Source of the DNA: Marinobacter manganoxydans MnI7-9
Lineage (GTDB): Bacteria > Pseudomonadota > Gammaproteobacteria > Pseudomonadales > Oleiphilaceae
Direction: 5' to 3'
NCBI RefSeq assembly: GCF_000235625.1
Contig: NZ_AGTR01000013.1
Location: forward strand, 62,001-126,000
DNA length: 64,000 nt
The position numbers and the translations under genes are program-made. The notes beneath the pieces were generated by a model. That model was not told the DNA's origin and searched no databases. It saw only the letters and a list, made by a program, of their open reading frames with translations. This document shows positions 28,202 to 38,190 of this stretch, one piece after another. How positions within the stretch are numbered: position 1 is the stretch's first letter; every line of letters begins with the position of its first letter.

Positions 28202-29137
28202 CTAACCTTCAGCCGGGTTGGTTTTCAGTGATGATTGGCGGGGTAGCAAACCGGTTTCCGCTTCGGTAGAAGCCAGCTGTTCGAGGCTGCCGGGTTCGAG
28301 GTTTCTAACCACGCTGCGGAAATCGTCGTCGTAAAACTCCAGGTTGTTGTAGTGAATCATTGCCCGGATCTCTTCAATGTATTCTTCTCCGCGCTCGGAG
28401 TAGCCAAGCAGACCCTCTGCAAGCTCCAGGCCTGAGAGAGGGGCATTATCACGGCGGTCTTCGAGGCGGACGTCTCGCAACAACTGATAGGTCGGGTGGC
28501 GATTCAGGTTCTGTATGTACGCACGAACCGAGCGGTAGGGTGAGGAGAACTTGGCCACCTCATGGCTCGCGCCCTCTGCTCGGCCGCGGGGAACAAGTCC
28601 GCAGCCTTTCGAAAAGCACCACTGGCCAAAAAGGTTATTACCTTTCGTGGCAAACCGGGAGGTGCCCCAGGCGGATTCGTTGGCGGCCTGTGCCAGGATC
28701 AGAGACGGAGGAATCACATCGAGACGCTTGCGTAGCAGGGCAAACTGCTCGTCGCTGCCGGGCTCGGCATCCACTCTTAATCGCTCAGACTGTTGGGCCA
28801 GCCAATCATACTCCTTGCTGGTCAATGTCTCCTTCGCAGCTAGGCTATCCAGGTAGTCTCGCTCAATCAGAATCCGTGAGTTGGCCAGAACAATCCGTGG
28901 GTAGAGAAACGAGAAGAACGCGGCCTTCTTCTCTGTGGTGTCCTGATACTGAGAAAAATCCGGCAGGTCGTCGTTGGCCCAGCTCGGGAGCGGAGGCAGA
29001 GAAGACAGTGCGGGTTCGGAGCCTGTGTTATCGGAGTTGATCCGGTCAATACTGGCCTGTGGCGTATAAAAGCCACCGCCGATCGCAAATGCAATCAGGG
29101 GGAGCATCAGTATGACGGCCCGTTTACCCGCAGACAT
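28202..29137 (-). CDS. bax: Bax-like glucosaminidase-domain protein
   Basis: 311 residues. The N-terminal hydrophobic segment (about 7-22) looks like a signal anchor. A mannosyl-glycoprotein endo-beta-N-acetylglucosaminidase/FlgJ-like domain covers about 130-275; the likely catalytic glutamate is in AANESAWGTSRFA and is followed by GNNLFGQWCF. Bax is a putative periplasmic peptidoglycan hydrolase of unclear function in E. coli. Upstream, an AT-rich gap of about 90 nt separates it from the large lipoprotein gene on the same strand. Confidence 0.87.
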   Translation of the reverse strand: MSAGKRAVILMLPLIAFAIGGGFYTPQASIDRINSDNTGSEPALSSLPPLPSWANDDLPDFSQYQDTTEKKAAFFSFLYPRIVLANSRILIERDYLDSLAAKETLTSKEYDWLAQQSERLRVDAEPGSDEQFALLRKRLDVIPPSLILAQAANESAWGTSRFATKGNNLFGQWCFSKGCGLVPRGRAEGASHEVAKFSSPYRSVRAYIQNLNRHPTYQLLRDVRLEDRRDNAPLSGLELAEGLLGYSERGEEYIEEIRAMIHYNNLEFYDDDFRSVVRNLEPGSLEQLASTEAETGLLPRQSSLKTNPAEG

Positions 29138-29226
29138 AAAACCTCTCGTTTCAATCGATATAGCAATGATTATAACAGGTTATACGAGAGCGTTTGCCAG
29201 TTGGGTTTTGTCGGATGCCACTGCCG

Positions 29227-31398
29227 TCAGGGCAGTCGTGTTGCAACAAGCAAACCGATCTGTTCCTCACCACCCCCTGTGGATCGGAAACGCAAATAGA
29301 ACTGGTCCTGACTGGCGGTGTGAAAACCCTCAAGCACAAGGTTGCCTGAGGTGAACTCTACCCTCCCGTCGCCCAGTTGGCTGAGCGCCAGGTCGATGTC
29401 CGCCAGGCTCTCCAGCGCAGGTTTTGTCACGGTCTCGTCATCAACGGAATGGGTGCTGGTCAGCGAAGTCGGCGAGAGTGTTGCCGAGCTTGAGGATTCG
29501 ATGGTCAGCAGGGCATTGTCAAAATGTCGGAGGCGGTTCGTCTGCGATGTCAGGGCCAGGGCCACGCCCTGAAGCCTGAACTGTCCCGCAGCCGGTGCGG
29601 TGTTCGCGGTTTGTTCCGCCGCAATCAGGATACCGTCTCCAAGCGGACCATCGTCCAGGTTGAATGCCATCAGGGTGCCATCCGGGGTGCTGGCACCGAC
29701 CCCAATATCTGGCCGCTGGAAATCACCGGAAGCGGTGGTGATGTCCAGGTTCAGTCGTCCGATATCCACATCCCCGTTGCTGAGCCGCGAGGTTCGGTTG
29801 CTCAGGGTCCAGGATTCTGTTCGGGTACCGGTGGAGTCCGTCGTGACAGCGCCTGAACTGTCTCGTTGTAATGACGTAAAGCTCTGGGATTGGTTCACTG
29901 TGCCGCCAGAAATCTGCCATTGGCCAACGCCTGCTTCAATGGTGAGAGGCGTTGTCTCATCGCTGAATCGGGTTCCAAGATACAGCATGTTGTAGTCGCG
30001 GCCATTCAGACTGTCTGCGTCGAATCCCTCCTTCCTGAGGAGGTTGACCTCAAGAACCGACAGATACTGATCCTCCAGAGTACCCAGCCGCCGCAACTGG
30101 TCGCCGTCTGCTTCCAGCTCGATAGCTTTGCCAGCGCTGAAATAGCCGCTGATCACCCGGTCGGGCCCAGTGGTTTCATCCTCAGGCGCGCTTGTGAAGG
30201 CGTCCAGGTAGTAGGGATTGCGAGTCCAGCCAATAATTTTCGAGCTGCCCCGGCCGGTAATGCTCTGATACAGGGCCCGGCCTGCCAGCAGGCGGGTGCC
30301 TTCCAACAACGTGGCTGCTCCAGGTGATGAGGAGTGGGTATTCCGTTCCCAGTATTCGGAGCCCCGCACGAAGAAGTTGTTTCCCGCCTGGTGAATCAGA
30401 GCCTCGCGATCGTATGGGATATCGTTGGCCAGAGAGGTCACTCGGATGTTGAAGGCATCAAAGCTGGTCAGGGTCAGAGCCGGATAAACATAGCCGGTGC
30501 CATTATCATCGGTCAGCACCTCTTCCTGGGCCGTTCGAACACCCCATTGTCCGGACCCGCTCAGGGTAGACTCGAGAAAGGTCTGCCCCAGCTCGATACC
30601 CAGAAATACCGAATTGTAGTCTGCGGAACTGGCGCTGATCTTTCCCGAGGACGTCTCATCGAGCACCGCGTAGTCGGCCATTGCGCTCACGTAACGGGCA
30701 AAGTCTCCCCGATCTTCGAGAATATCCAGGGCACCGCCGAGGCCAACATTGGATGGAATCTCAATTTCAAAGTCGTGGACCTGATCGGCGAGGGTCGACC
30801 AAACATACTTGTTCAGGCATAGCTCGCCGCCTTCATCGGCAACGCAATCCAGAATGGTCTGGAACTCACCGGCCGTATAGCTGCTGAGCGTGTTACGCAC
30901 CAGATATTCGGAAAAAGGATTCACCTTCACATCCCGGTCTGCATCGGCCGCCAGGGCTCGCATCCGGGTGTTGCCATAACTGGCATCGATAATCACATCC
31001 GGTCCAAGGGGCAGGCCTTCTGTGAATTCGATAATGGTGAAACCTTCGCTGTCGGTGCGGCTGGAAATGGGAGGCTCGCCCAGGTTCTGCAAGGCCGGGT
31101 TGGTGTAGTAAACACTCACCCTGTCCGGTTGCACGATTCTCAGGTTGCGGCGGGTAGGCTCGCCGTCGCTGGTGACACCACCCGGTACTTCCATGGTTAC
31201 CCGGACTTCGTTGCTGGCGAGGCCCCCGGTGTTGGTGGAATCGCCGGTGTTGCCGGAGCTGAAATCGTCCACCGGGTTCTTGTTGCCTGCGAAGTCATTG
31301 GGCTGACTAGCCGCCCCCTCAATGGCATCGTCACCGCCACCACATCCGGCGGTGAGTAATAGAGTCGAAGAGAGCAATAAACCGAGTGTGAATCGCAT
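29227..31398 (-). CDS. Large unknown lipoprotein
   Basis: 723 residues. The N-terminus has a type II signal peptide with lipobox LTAGC (Cys about residue 19) followed by Gly and Asp. A low-complexity Ser/Thr/Asn/Gly linker (about 25-65) precedes a region reading like an Ig/carboxypeptidase-like beta domain (about 65-150, VRVTMEVPGGV...). The long remainder is beta-rich and Thr/Ser-rich and ends RFRSTGGGEEQIGLLVATRLP, resembling repeats of a beta-sandwich or propeller. I do not recognise a named family. Asp right after the lipid-modified Cys region is not at +2 (sequence CGGGDD), so outer-membrane sorting is expected. The gene stands alone on the minus strand between yfaZ-like and bax. Confidence 0.8.
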   Translation of the reverse strand: MRFTLGLLLSSTLLLTAGCGGGDDAIEGAASQPNDFAGNKNPVDDFSSGNTGDSTNTGGLASNEVRVTMEVPGGVTSDGEPTRRNLRIVQPDRVSVYYTNPALQNLGEPPISSRTDSEGFTIIEFTEGLPLGPDVIIDASYGNTRMRALAADADRDVKVNPFSEYLVRNTLSSYTAGEFQTILDCVADEGGELCLNKYVWSTLADQVHDFEIEIPSNVGLGGALDILEDRGDFARYVSAMADYAVLDETSSGKISASSADYNSVFLGIELGQTFLESTLSGSGQWGVRTAQEEVLTDDNGTGYVYPALTLTSFDAFNIRVTSLANDIPYDREALIHQAGNNFFVRGSEYWERNTHSSSPGAATLLEGTRLLAGRALYQSITGRGSSKIIGWTRNPYYLDAFTSAPEDETTGPDRVISGYFSAGKAIELEADGDQLRRLGTLEDQYLSVLEVNLLRKEGFDADSLNGRDYNMLYLGTRFSDETTPLTIEAGVGQWQISGGTVNQSQSFTSLQRDSSGAVTTDSTGTRTESWTLSNRTSRLSNGDVDIGRLNLDITTASGDFQRPDIGVGASTPDGTLMAFNLDDGPLGDGILIAAEQTANTAPAAGQFRLQGVALALTSQTNRLRHFDNALLTIESSSSATLSPTSLTSTHSVDDETVTKPALESLADIDLALSQLGDGRVEFTSGNLVLEGFHTASQDQFYLRFRSTGGGEEQIGLLVATRLP

Positions 31399-31495
31399 GC
31401 CTGGCTATCCGTGCAGAAAATACAGGCAAACAGTCTAACAGTGGGATTCTCGGGAAAGCGTGAGGAAAAGCACGAAAGGGTTATGGAGGGAACAC

Positions 31496-31521
31496 GAAAC
31501 GGGCCCCACCGGGCCCGTTTC
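31496..31521 (-). terminator. Hairpin, probable terminator after the YfaZ-like gene
   Basis: A perfect 11-bp stem (GAAACGGGCCC with GGGCCCGTTTC) and a 4-nt loop. It starts 15 nt after the stop of the minus-strand YfaZ-like gene. The following T-tract is short and interrupted, so termination may be partial. Confidence 0.6.
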
Positions 31522-31535
31522 AGAAAAGGCAGGAA

Positions 31536-32093
31536 TCAGAAGAAAATCTTCATGCCCGCCATAACGCCTTCATCGAGATTGACGTCTCGTGAGGAGTTCT
31601 CGATATCGGTGTTCAGATAGCGATAGCCGGCGAAAATCTCGGCGTTGCGGATAACCCGATAGCTACCACGCAGCTCAAGGCTGGTCATATCATCGGAATC
31701 GCCAAACGAGAGAATGCTGGGGGCGTAGTGCAGGCCACCGGTGAACGACAGGCCAGGGACATCCGGGATATTGACGGTCGCAAAACCGCCAAGACCGACA
31801 GCACCGCCATCGGCGCGGCTTTGATCCCAATAGATACCCCTCATGCCGATGCCGGCTGTGGTGGGCAGGTTGCCGATTGCCGTGCGGCCCTGGGCATGGA
31901 AATCAACGTTGAAAATATCGCGGCCACCTTCGCGGTAGGTGTAACCGGTGCCAAGCTGGATATCGTTGTTGGTGCCGAAGAAGTTTACCTGGCCCTTCAC
32001 CGAGTCGTTTGTAAGGCTAAGATCCACGTCACCTGCGAAGGCAGGCGCGGCAGCCAGTGAGAGAACCATCAGGGAAATCCGGGACGCTTTCAT
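31536..32093 (-). CDS. YfaZ-like small outer-membrane barrel protein
   Basis: 185 residues with signal peptide MKASRISLMVLSLAAAPAFA and a mature chain of alternating strands ending in KIFF, typical for an outer-membrane beta-barrel of about eight strands. Aromatic-girdle segments such as LGTGYTYREGG and AGYRYLNTDI fit the YfaZ family, whose function is unknown. It stands alone, with a hairpin after its stop. Confidence 0.75.
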   Translation of the reverse strand: MKASRISLMVLSLAAAPAFAGDVDLSLTNDSVKGQVNFFGTNNDIQLGTGYTYREGGRDIFNVDFHAQGRTAIGNLPTTAGIGMRGIYWDQSRADGGAVGLGGFATVNIPDVPGLSFTGGLHYAPSILSFGDSDDMTSLELRGSYRVIRNAEIFAGYRYLNTDIENSSRDVNLDEGVMAGMKIFF

Positions 32094-32205
32094 AGTTGTG
32101 CACCTTCGTTACGTTTTTAGCAGAATTGGCGGTATGTTAACGGGACGCACCGGACCACTCAACTTAAATGCCAGTAAGTCCCCGTTAACTTTCATTTTTC
32201 GCAGA

Positions 32206-32394
32206 TCAGTGCCGGGTGGTCTCGCCGCCCTGGTCCAGATCTTCTGGTGATGCGTTCTCAGCGGGTACCCGGTATTCCTCGTTGGCCCAGGCCCCCAGAT
32301 CGATCAGTTTGCAACGCTCGGAGCAGAAAGGGCGCCAGGGATTGGTCTCGGTCCATTCCACGGACTTTTTACAGGTTGGGCATTCAACGTTCAT
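32206..32394 (-). CDS. yacG: DNA gyrase inhibitor YacG
   Basis: 62 residues. A four-cysteine zinc site (CPTCKK near the N-terminus and FCSERCK about 16 residues on) and the family block [15 protein letters not shown] are all present. E. coli YacG binds GyrB and inhibits supercoiling. ATG 32394 was chosen because the upstream extension of the frame overlaps the kinase gene and lacks similarity. In Pseudomonas yacG follows coaE and pilD directly; here three other genes lie between. Confidence 0.92.
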   Translation of the reverse strand: MNVECPTCKKSVEWTETNPWRPFCSERCKLIDLGAWANEEYRVPAENASPEDLDQGGETTRH

Positions 32395-32456
32395 GGTTGC
32401 CTTCGGGTATCGGAAACGTGTCTGGATGTCTGTGCCTGTAGTTCGGTAAGCCGGTC

Positions 32457-34808
32457 TCAGGAGGCAGCAGACGCCTGACAATATTGTTCCAGTACTGCCC
32501 GCAGCATTTCAATATTGACAGGCTTGGCAACAAACGAATCCATACCGCATCGGCGGCAGCGTTCCTCGTCTTCTTCCATGGCACTGGCGGTCAGCGCGAC
32601 CACCGGGATGCGCACGCGGTTGTGGGTTTTCTCCCATTCCCGCAGGCGTCGGGTGGCTTCAAAGCCATCCACACGGGGCATCACACAATCCATGAACACC
32701 AGATCGAACGGGTGCCACTGCCAGAGGCTGGCCGCGGCCTCGCCATCGTTGGCGGTCATCACGTCGCAACCGAGTTTCTCCAGCAGTCGACGGGTCAGGG
32801 TGCGGTTCACAGGGTTGTCTTCCACCAACAACACCTTCATTCGGCCGCAGGGAAGCTCCCGGCGCCGGGCGGTATCGGTGGTGGCCTGAAGCGAGAATCG
32901 GGTCAGGAAGCGCCGTTCTTCTTTGGCTGCATCGGCAAACAACTGGTTTAGGATGGGGGTCAGGCAGGACTCTCGCAGAGATTTGCTCAGGAAGGCATCT
33001 GCACCGGCCTGGCGAAAATGTTCAGCGTCGCCCCGTTGCGGGTTGGACGACAGGATCAGCAGGCGCATATCTGACCAGAGCGGGTTGCTACGGATCTGCC
33101 GGCACAGCAGGTCGCTGTCCATATCCGGCACAAAGCCATCCAGAATGATCGCGTCGAACGGCTGCTGGCCATCGAACGCCGTGCGCAGGGACGTTAGTGC
33201 TTCGCCGGCGGACTTCACCGCCTCAATGTGCACCTCGTGCCGGGACAGCATTTCCAGTGTGATCTTGCGGGACAGCTCATAGGAATCCACAACCAGAATC
33301 CTGCGATTCTTCACCATCCGGGTGTCCGGCCGAACCCGGGCGGCGTTCTCCGGGGCCACGGGCAGAGTCAGTTCCATCCAGAAGGTCGAGCCCTCACCGG
33401 GGCGGCTTTCGAGATCCATCGACCCGTCCATCAGGCCCACCAGTTGACGGCAGATGGTGAGGCCAAGGCCTGCACCGGGCAGTTGACGCTGGAACTGTTG
33501 GCCAAGCTGCACGTAGGGCTCGTAAACCAGGGGAACATCTTCCGGGTTGATGCCCACGCCGGTGTCTTCCACGGCAATGCGAAGGCGAGCCTTGTCATCC
33601 CGACGGCCCAACACCTCGATACTGATCAGCACATGGCCGGAATCGGTAAACTTGATGGCGTTGGACGTAAGGTTCAACAATATCTGGCGAATGCGAACCG
33701 GGTCCCCCTTCAGGGCCCAGGGCAGGTTTTCGTCGATCCGAAGTTCCAGTGCGAGGCCTTTCTCCCGGGCGCGAGAGCCAAGCATGTGCACCAGATCATT
33801 GAGGGTTTCCCGAAGGTCAAAGGGGATGTCTTCAAGTACCAGTTTGCCCGCTTCCATGCTGGAGATATCCAGCAGGTCGTTGATGATGGCCGAGAGGCTT
33901 TCCGAGGCGCTCAACAGGGTCAGCACGTATTCCCGCTGCTCCTGATCCAGCGGCGTATCGGTAAGCAGGTTGGCGTAGCCCAGCACCGACTGCAGCGGAA
34001 TGCGCAGTTCGTGGCTGACATTCGCGAGGAACTGGTTCTTGGCGTGGTTGGCGCGAACTGCCTCGTCCCGTTCACCCTGGGACTGGATCGTGGTTTGGCG
34101 CAGAGAGCGGGTGTCCTCTAGGATCTGCAGGCGCATCTTGTTAAGGGCCTGCTCCAGCTCCGAGAGTTCATCTGGTGTTTTTCGGGGTTTGCGCTTGAGC
34201 TCCAGCGGGTCTACCAGCGCGTCGAGATTCAGCCGGGCGGCGTAATCGGCCATAGATTCCAGATGCCGGGTCAGCGTTAAACGAACGATCACCAGCAAGC
34301 CCAGGGTGCCCAGCATGACAACAATGGATTGAAACAAAAGGTTCAGGAACGCGCGGTTACGCAGGTCTGTGTAGATCTGGTCGATGGAGGAGGTGACGGT
34401 GAGCGTGCCAACGTTTTCAGGACTGCGGTTGTTGGAGCGGTCGAAAACCAGTGGAAAGGTTTGCGATATGACCCGGCCCTCAGGGTAAGTACCGGTGCTG
34501 AAGGTTTCGCCGGTGCTGGTCACCACCCGCCCGTACTGGACAGCGGGCACTGCTTTCATATCATCCAGGCTGTTGGCCACCTCGCTGAAATTCATGAGCC
34601 AGATGTTGTTGCTCATGCTTCCGGAAACCAACTCCGCGGCCCGTGTCTGGTCATTCAGCAGATCGTTCTTGCGCCGCTCGAATTCTCCGATCAGCTGAAC
34701 GCCCGTTGCCACCAGAGACAGAAAAAGGCTGAACAGCAATACGTAGGCGAGCAACCTTGCCGCCAGTGGTCGTATTCCCAATCGTTTGAAGAACCGCTTT
34801 GAAGGCAA
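32457..34808 (-). CDS. Hybrid sensor histidine kinase with two receiver domains
   Basis: 783 residues. TM1 is about 20-40, a periplasmic sensor of about 115 residues follows, then TM2 about 157-178, a HAMP/coiled-coil linker, a HisKA domain with phospho-acceptor His266 in [10 protein letters not shown], and a HATPase domain with NLTSNAIKF and [12 protein letters not shown]. Receiver 1 (about 503-620) has Asp557, and receiver 2 (about 657-775) has Asp707 in [12 protein letters not shown]. No Hpt domain follows, unlike BarA or ArcB, so phosphotransfer must use a separate Hpt protein or end in the receivers. No partner response regulator is adjacent. Confidence 0.92.
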   Translation of the reverse strand: MPSKRFFKRLGIRPLAARLLAYVLLFSLFLSLVATGVQLIGEFERRKNDLLNDQTRAAELVSGSMSNNIWLMNFSEVANSLDDMKAVPAVQYGRVVTSTGETFSTGTYPEGRVISQTFPLVFDRSNNRSPENVGTLTVTSSIDQIYTDLRNRAFLNLLFQSIVVMLGTLGLLVIVRLTLTRHLESMADYAARLNLDALVDPLELKRKPRKTPDELSELEQALNKMRLQILEDTRSLRQTTIQSQGERDEAVRANHAKNQFLANVSHELRIPLQSVLGYANLLTDTPLDQEQREYVLTLLSASESLSAIINDLLDISSMEAGKLVLEDIPFDLRETLNDLVHMLGSRAREKGLALELRIDENLPWALKGDPVRIRQILLNLTSNAIKFTDSGHVLISIEVLGRRDDKARLRIAVEDTGVGINPEDVPLVYEPYVQLGQQFQRQLPGAGLGLTICRQLVGLMDGSMDLESRPGEGSTFWMELTLPVAPENAARVRPDTRMVKNRRILVVDSYELSRKITLEMLSRHEVHIEAVKSAGEALTSLRTAFDGQQPFDAIILDGFVPDMDSDLLCRQIRSNPLWSDMRLLILSSNPQRGDAEHFRQAGADAFLSKSLRESCLTPILNQLFADAAKEERRFLTRFSLQATTDTARRRELPCGRMKVLLVEDNPVNRTLTRRLLEKLGCDVMTANDGEAAASLWQWHPFDLVFMDCVMPRVDGFEATRRLREWEKTHNRVRIPVVALTASAMEEDEERCRRCGMDSFVAKPVNIEMLRAVLEQYCQASAAS

Positions 34809-34851
34809 GGCACATATTCCCTGTGTCGACTACAAAATCACCAAAAGCAGT

Positions 34852-35595
34852 TTAACAGACCGTCAGCACTTCGACACGTTTCCGTGAATGATCATTCACG
34901 AATCGGAATCGCACGTTCAAATCGTACAGATGCGCACCGTAAATGCGCTCTTCTTCCCGTCCTCTGCGAAAGGAGGGGCGTGGATCGTAAGCCACCACAT
35001 CCTCGATCAGCGGCCGCAGTTCCGGATACTCTTCGGGTGACAGCTTGCCAATCTGGGCCTCCGCTTCCGGCAGAAAAACCACGTCGAGTTTTTCCGTGGG
35101 TGGCGAGTCTGCCCAGCCCAATGTCGCTTCAGGAACTGAATCGGCGAATGGCAGGTAGGGTTTGATATCCAGTATAGGTGTGCCCTCGATGAGGTCATGA
35201 TCACTGATGCGGAGAATGAGCTGTCCATCTTTGCGCACCAATCCCTCATTGCGAACGACCGAAAGGCCGAGGCTGTTTGGGCGAAACGGAGACCGGCTGG
35301 CAAACACACCCATCTTGCGATTGCCGCCCAGCCGGGGAGGGCGCACCACGGGCCGCCAGTCTGCCCGCACCGCCTCGTGAAACTGAAAGGTCAGCCAAAG
35401 GTGGCTGGCGGTCTCCAGCCCACGGAAGGCATCTTCCCGGTCAAACGGTGGCTGGATGATCAGTTCGGCCCGGGCATGACGGGTCAACCCCGGCTGGCGA
35501 GGCACCCCGAACTTGTCCTGAAAGCATGAACGGGTAATGGCGATAGGCGTGAGAGTAAGGGCCTCGGCCGCGGGTTTCGAGGGGTGTCTTGGCAT
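34852..35595 (-). CDS. trmO: tRNA (N6-threonylcarbamoyladenosine(37)-N6)-methyltransferase TrmO
   Basis: 247 residues of the TsaA/YaeB family. Key blocks are ITRSCFQDKFGVPRQPG, the FRGLETASHLWLTFQFHE region and RPNSLGLSVVR, with the C-terminal half covering the small TrmO_C domain. The enzyme methylates t6A37 of threonine tRNA using S-adenosylmethionine. Its start overlaps the stop of the preceding unknown gene by 1 nt. Confidence 0.93.
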   Translation of the reverse strand: MPRHPSKPAAEALTLTPIAITRSCFQDKFGVPRQPGLTRHARAELIIQPPFDREDAFRGLETASHLWLTFQFHEAVRADWRPVVRPPRLGGNRKMGVFASRSPFRPNSLGLSVVRNEGLVRKDGQLILRISDHDLIEGTPILDIKPYLPFADSVPEATLGWADSPPTEKLDVVFLPEAEAQIGKLSPEEYPELRPLIEDVVAYDPRPSFRRGREEERIYGAHLYDLNVRFRFVNDHSRKRVEVLTVC

Positions 35596-36710
35596 TACAA
35601 ACGATCATCCTCAATGATACCGGAGAAAAACATTTCCACCCGAAATACCACAGAAGCTCGGTCTTTAAAGCTCTCCTCCCGGGGGAATTCCAGTGCTGGA
35701 ATCAGCTCCGCATAGAGCCAGTTGCTGTGTAGACGGTAGCGGAACGTGAGATCGCCGAATGCTGATGTGGTGCGCCAGGAAGGTTTGCTTTCCCCAAGCA
35801 CACCCAGCCGGGGCGTTACAATCAAGCGGTTATTCATGCGCTTACGCATGCTGAATATCTGAGCCGCAACAAATTCCTTGTCGTTGTGCACCCACTCCAG
35901 TTCTGAAGACGAGCGAAAATACCAGTCATTGCCCACCGGGCGCCCAACGCCAATCCAGGTTCGCTCGCCCCAGCCATCCTGATGAAAATAATAGAACCGT
36001 TGCTGAGCGTTCAGAATCCACTTGTCGTCCAGCCGCCAACGTTTCTCAGCCGTTGCCCGCCAGAACGCGTCTGGAGGAAGTCGCAGGCGCACACCCACGT
36101 CGTTGGAAAAGTTGATGGCGTCACCAATCTGGGTCAGGTAACGCAGTGCACCTGTGGCTTCCGTATCGGAACGCTCGGGCTCCGTAAGCTGCCGGTCCCG
36201 CTGGCGCTCCCCGAGAGGAATCAGGTCTTCGCTCTCGCTCTCGATCACCAGGCGCAGTTTCCGACGAGTGGTGGGGATATCCAGCCGGAACCGAGCCTCA
36301 GGCTCAAATTGTGCCGGATCGCCGTACTCGGATTCTGTCGCAAAGCCAATGCGCAGGTAGCTCTCGTTGTTGGGAAGGCTCTGGGCGCTGCCCGATAAGG
36401 TACGGTCTGCCCATTGGCCAACCGACTGGATCTTCTGCCCGTGAAGACGCTCCTGCCGCAGCACCCAGTTGCTGAATTTGAGCCAGTAGGAATCCCGGGG
36501 ATCGGCCCAGTATTCGTCCGGCTCAAACGTATAGAACCCGATCGGGAGCTGACCCGGCGAGAGAATCTCAGCCACGGAACGCTCCCGAACCTCAAACACC
36601 GGCTCAATGCTGTAGCTTGGAGAAGAGACCGTCAGAGAAAGTGCAGCCGCAAGGGCTGCCATACGATAGCGGGAAAACCAGTCAGCCAAAGTCCACCAGC
36701 AACCTTTCAT
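35595..36710 (-). CDS. Unknown secreted, beta-rich protein
   Basis: 371 residues. The N-terminus has a long basic n-region with a hydrophobic core (MAALAAALSLTVSSP) and a likely cleavage near SYS at about residue 34. The mature chain has many aromatic alternating segments (YWLKFSNWVLRQ, QRFYYFHQDGWGERTWIGVGR, DLTFRYRLHSNWLYAEL), which fits an outer-membrane barrel. I do not recognise a family. It overlaps coaE by 29 nt if the first ATG is used; an in-frame ATG at 36662 would remove the overlap but weaken the signal peptide. Confidence 0.72.
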   Translation of the reverse strand: MKGCWWTLADWFSRYRMAALAAALSLTVSSPSYSIEPVFEVRERSVAEILSPGQLPIGFYTFEPDEYWADPRDSYWLKFSNWVLRQERLHGQKIQSVGQWADRTLSGSAQSLPNNESYLRIGFATESEYGDPAQFEPEARFRLDIPTTRRKLRLVIESESEDLIPLGERQRDRQLTEPERSDTEATGALRYLTQIGDAINFSNDVGVRLRLPPDAFWRATAEKRWRLDDKWILNAQQRFYYFHQDGWGERTWIGVGRPVGNDWYFRSSSELEWVHNDKEFVAAQIFSMRKRMNNRLIVTPRLGVLGESKPSWRTTSAFGDLTFRYRLHSNWLYAELIPALEFPREESFKDRASVVFRVEMFFSGIIEDDRL

Positions 36711-37281
36711 GCAGTTCCCGCACCTGACGCGTTACTTCATCCAGAGGGCGGTCATTATCAATCACCTCATCCGCCCGCGCCAGCCGATCTTCGCGCGACA
36801 TCTGAGCCGCAATGATCCGCTCAACCTGCTCCCGGGAATTGTTATCCCGGGCCATGGTGCGCCCAATCTGGGTTTCTTCAGGCACGTCGATCACGATAAT
36901 GCGGTCAACCAATTCGTGCTGGTCGGTCTCGAGAAGGAGAGGGGAGACCAGAAGCACGTAGGGAAGCTGGTAGTTTTCCGGGTTCAACTGGCGAATCAAT
37001 TCCTCGCGGATGATTGGATGCAGCAGCCTTTCGAGCCAAGCACGCTCTTCCGGCTTCTCAAAGACAATCCCACGAAGCTGCGCCCGATCCAAAGCACCCT
37101 CAGAAGTGAGGATGTTCTTCCCAAAATGCTCTGAAATCCGTTCCAGTGCAGGCGTTCCCGGCTCAACCACCTCACGGGCAACGTCATCGGCGTCCACCCA
37201 GTGCACGCCGTGCTCACCAAACAAGCGAGTCACAGTGGATTTTCCGGAACCAATCCCGCCGGTAAGGCCAACAATCTTCAT
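36682..37281 (-). CDS. coaE: Dephospho-CoA kinase CoaE
   Basis: 199 residues. P-loop GGIGSGKSTVTRLF lies near the N-terminus, with the dephospho-CoA binding VDADDVAREV block, the lid region and the C-terminal DEVIDNDRPLDEVTRQV typical of the family. It phosphorylates the 3'-hydroxyl of dephospho-CoA, the last step of CoA synthesis. It sits 3 nt from the pilD stop in the conserved pilB-pilC-pilD-coaE order. Confidence 0.96.
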   Translation of the reverse strand: MKIVGLTGGIGSGKSTVTRLFGEHGVHWVDADDVAREVVEPGTPALERISEHFGKNILTSEGALDRAQLRGIVFEKPEERAWLERLLHPIIREELIRQLNPENYQLPYVLLVSPLLLETDQHELVDRIIVIDVPEETQIGRTMARDNNSREQVERIIAAQMSREDRLARADEVIDNDRPLDEVTRQVRELHERLLVDFG

Positions 37282-37284
37282 GAA

Positions 37285-38160
37285 TCAGACTCCCAGGAAT
37301 CCGTACCAGAAAGCCTGAATCTCACTCCCAAACCACAAACAAATCAACCCCGCCGTCGCCAAGTAAGGCCCAAACGGAATCGGCACCTCGCGCCCGTGCT
37401 TCTTGAACACCATCAGGCTGATACCCACAACCGCACCAACCACCGAGGAAAGCAAAATCACCGCCGGCAACAACTGCCACCCCAGCCAGGCGCCAAGCGC
37501 GGCCAGCAATTTGAAGTCACCATGCCCCATACCTTCCTTACCGGTAACCAGCTTGAACAGCCAATAAACCGACCAAAGCGAGAGATACCCGGCCACCGCA
37601 CCCCAAAAGGCACTGTTGAAGTCCGTAAGCACACCGAAATAATTCAGCACCAGGCCCAACCACATCAAGGGCAGGGTGATGCTATCCGGCAGAAGCTGAG
37701 TGTCGAAATCAATTACGGTCAGCGCCACCAGAGCCCAGACCAGCAAAAGGGCCCAAAGCGCCGACTCGTTCGGCCCGATGACAGCAATGGTCATCACCGA
37801 GAATATCGCGGTAACGGCCTCAATGATCGGATAGCGCGGTGAGATGGGCGCCTTGCACGAGGCGCATTTGCCCCGAAGAACCAGCCAGCTGACGACTGGA
37901 ATATTCTCCCAGGCCCGAATGCCATGGCCGCAGGAGGGGCAGGTGGAGGCAGGTTTGGAGAGCGTAGTCCGCTCTTCCTGCTTGCGCTGCTTCTCAGGCA
38001 GCTCAAGGAATTCCTCGCACTGGCAGCGCCAGTCCTGATGCATCATTTTGGGTAGCCTGAGAATAACGACATTCAGGAAGCTGCCGATGCAGAGGGAAAC
38101 GAGGGTGACAGAGAGGAAAAGAAGCCAGGGCGTGGCGAGAAAGGCGTCCAGAGTAATCAT
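37285..38160 (-). CDS. pilD: Prepilin peptidase / N-methyltransferase PilD
   Basis: 291 residues. The N-terminal cytoplasmic domain carries two CxxC pairs (CPSCGHG and CASCKAP) and several membrane helices follow. The catalytic aspartates are in VIDFDTQLLPDSIT and GHGDFKLLAALG. It cleaves prepilins after Gly and methylates the new N-terminal Phe, serving both pili and type II secretion. ATG 38160 was chosen over the adjacent TTG. Hairpin repeats lie between its start and pilC. Confidence 0.96.
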   Translation of the reverse strand: MITLDAFLATPWLLFLSVTLVSLCIGSFLNVVILRLPKMMHQDWRCQCEEFLELPEKQRKQEERTTLSKPASTCPSCGHGIRAWENIPVVSWLVLRGKCASCKAPISPRYPIIEAVTAIFSVMTIAVIGPNESALWALLLVWALVALTVIDFDTQLLPDSITLPLMWLGLVLNYFGVLTDFNSAFWGAVAGYLSLWSVYWLFKLVTGKEGMGHGDFKLLAALGAWLGWQLLPAVILLSSVVGAVVGISLMVFKKHGREVPIPFGPYLATAGLICLWFGSEIQAFWYGFLGV

Positions 38161-38190
38161 CAATTATCCGAGAATCAGGCGGGGGAACTT

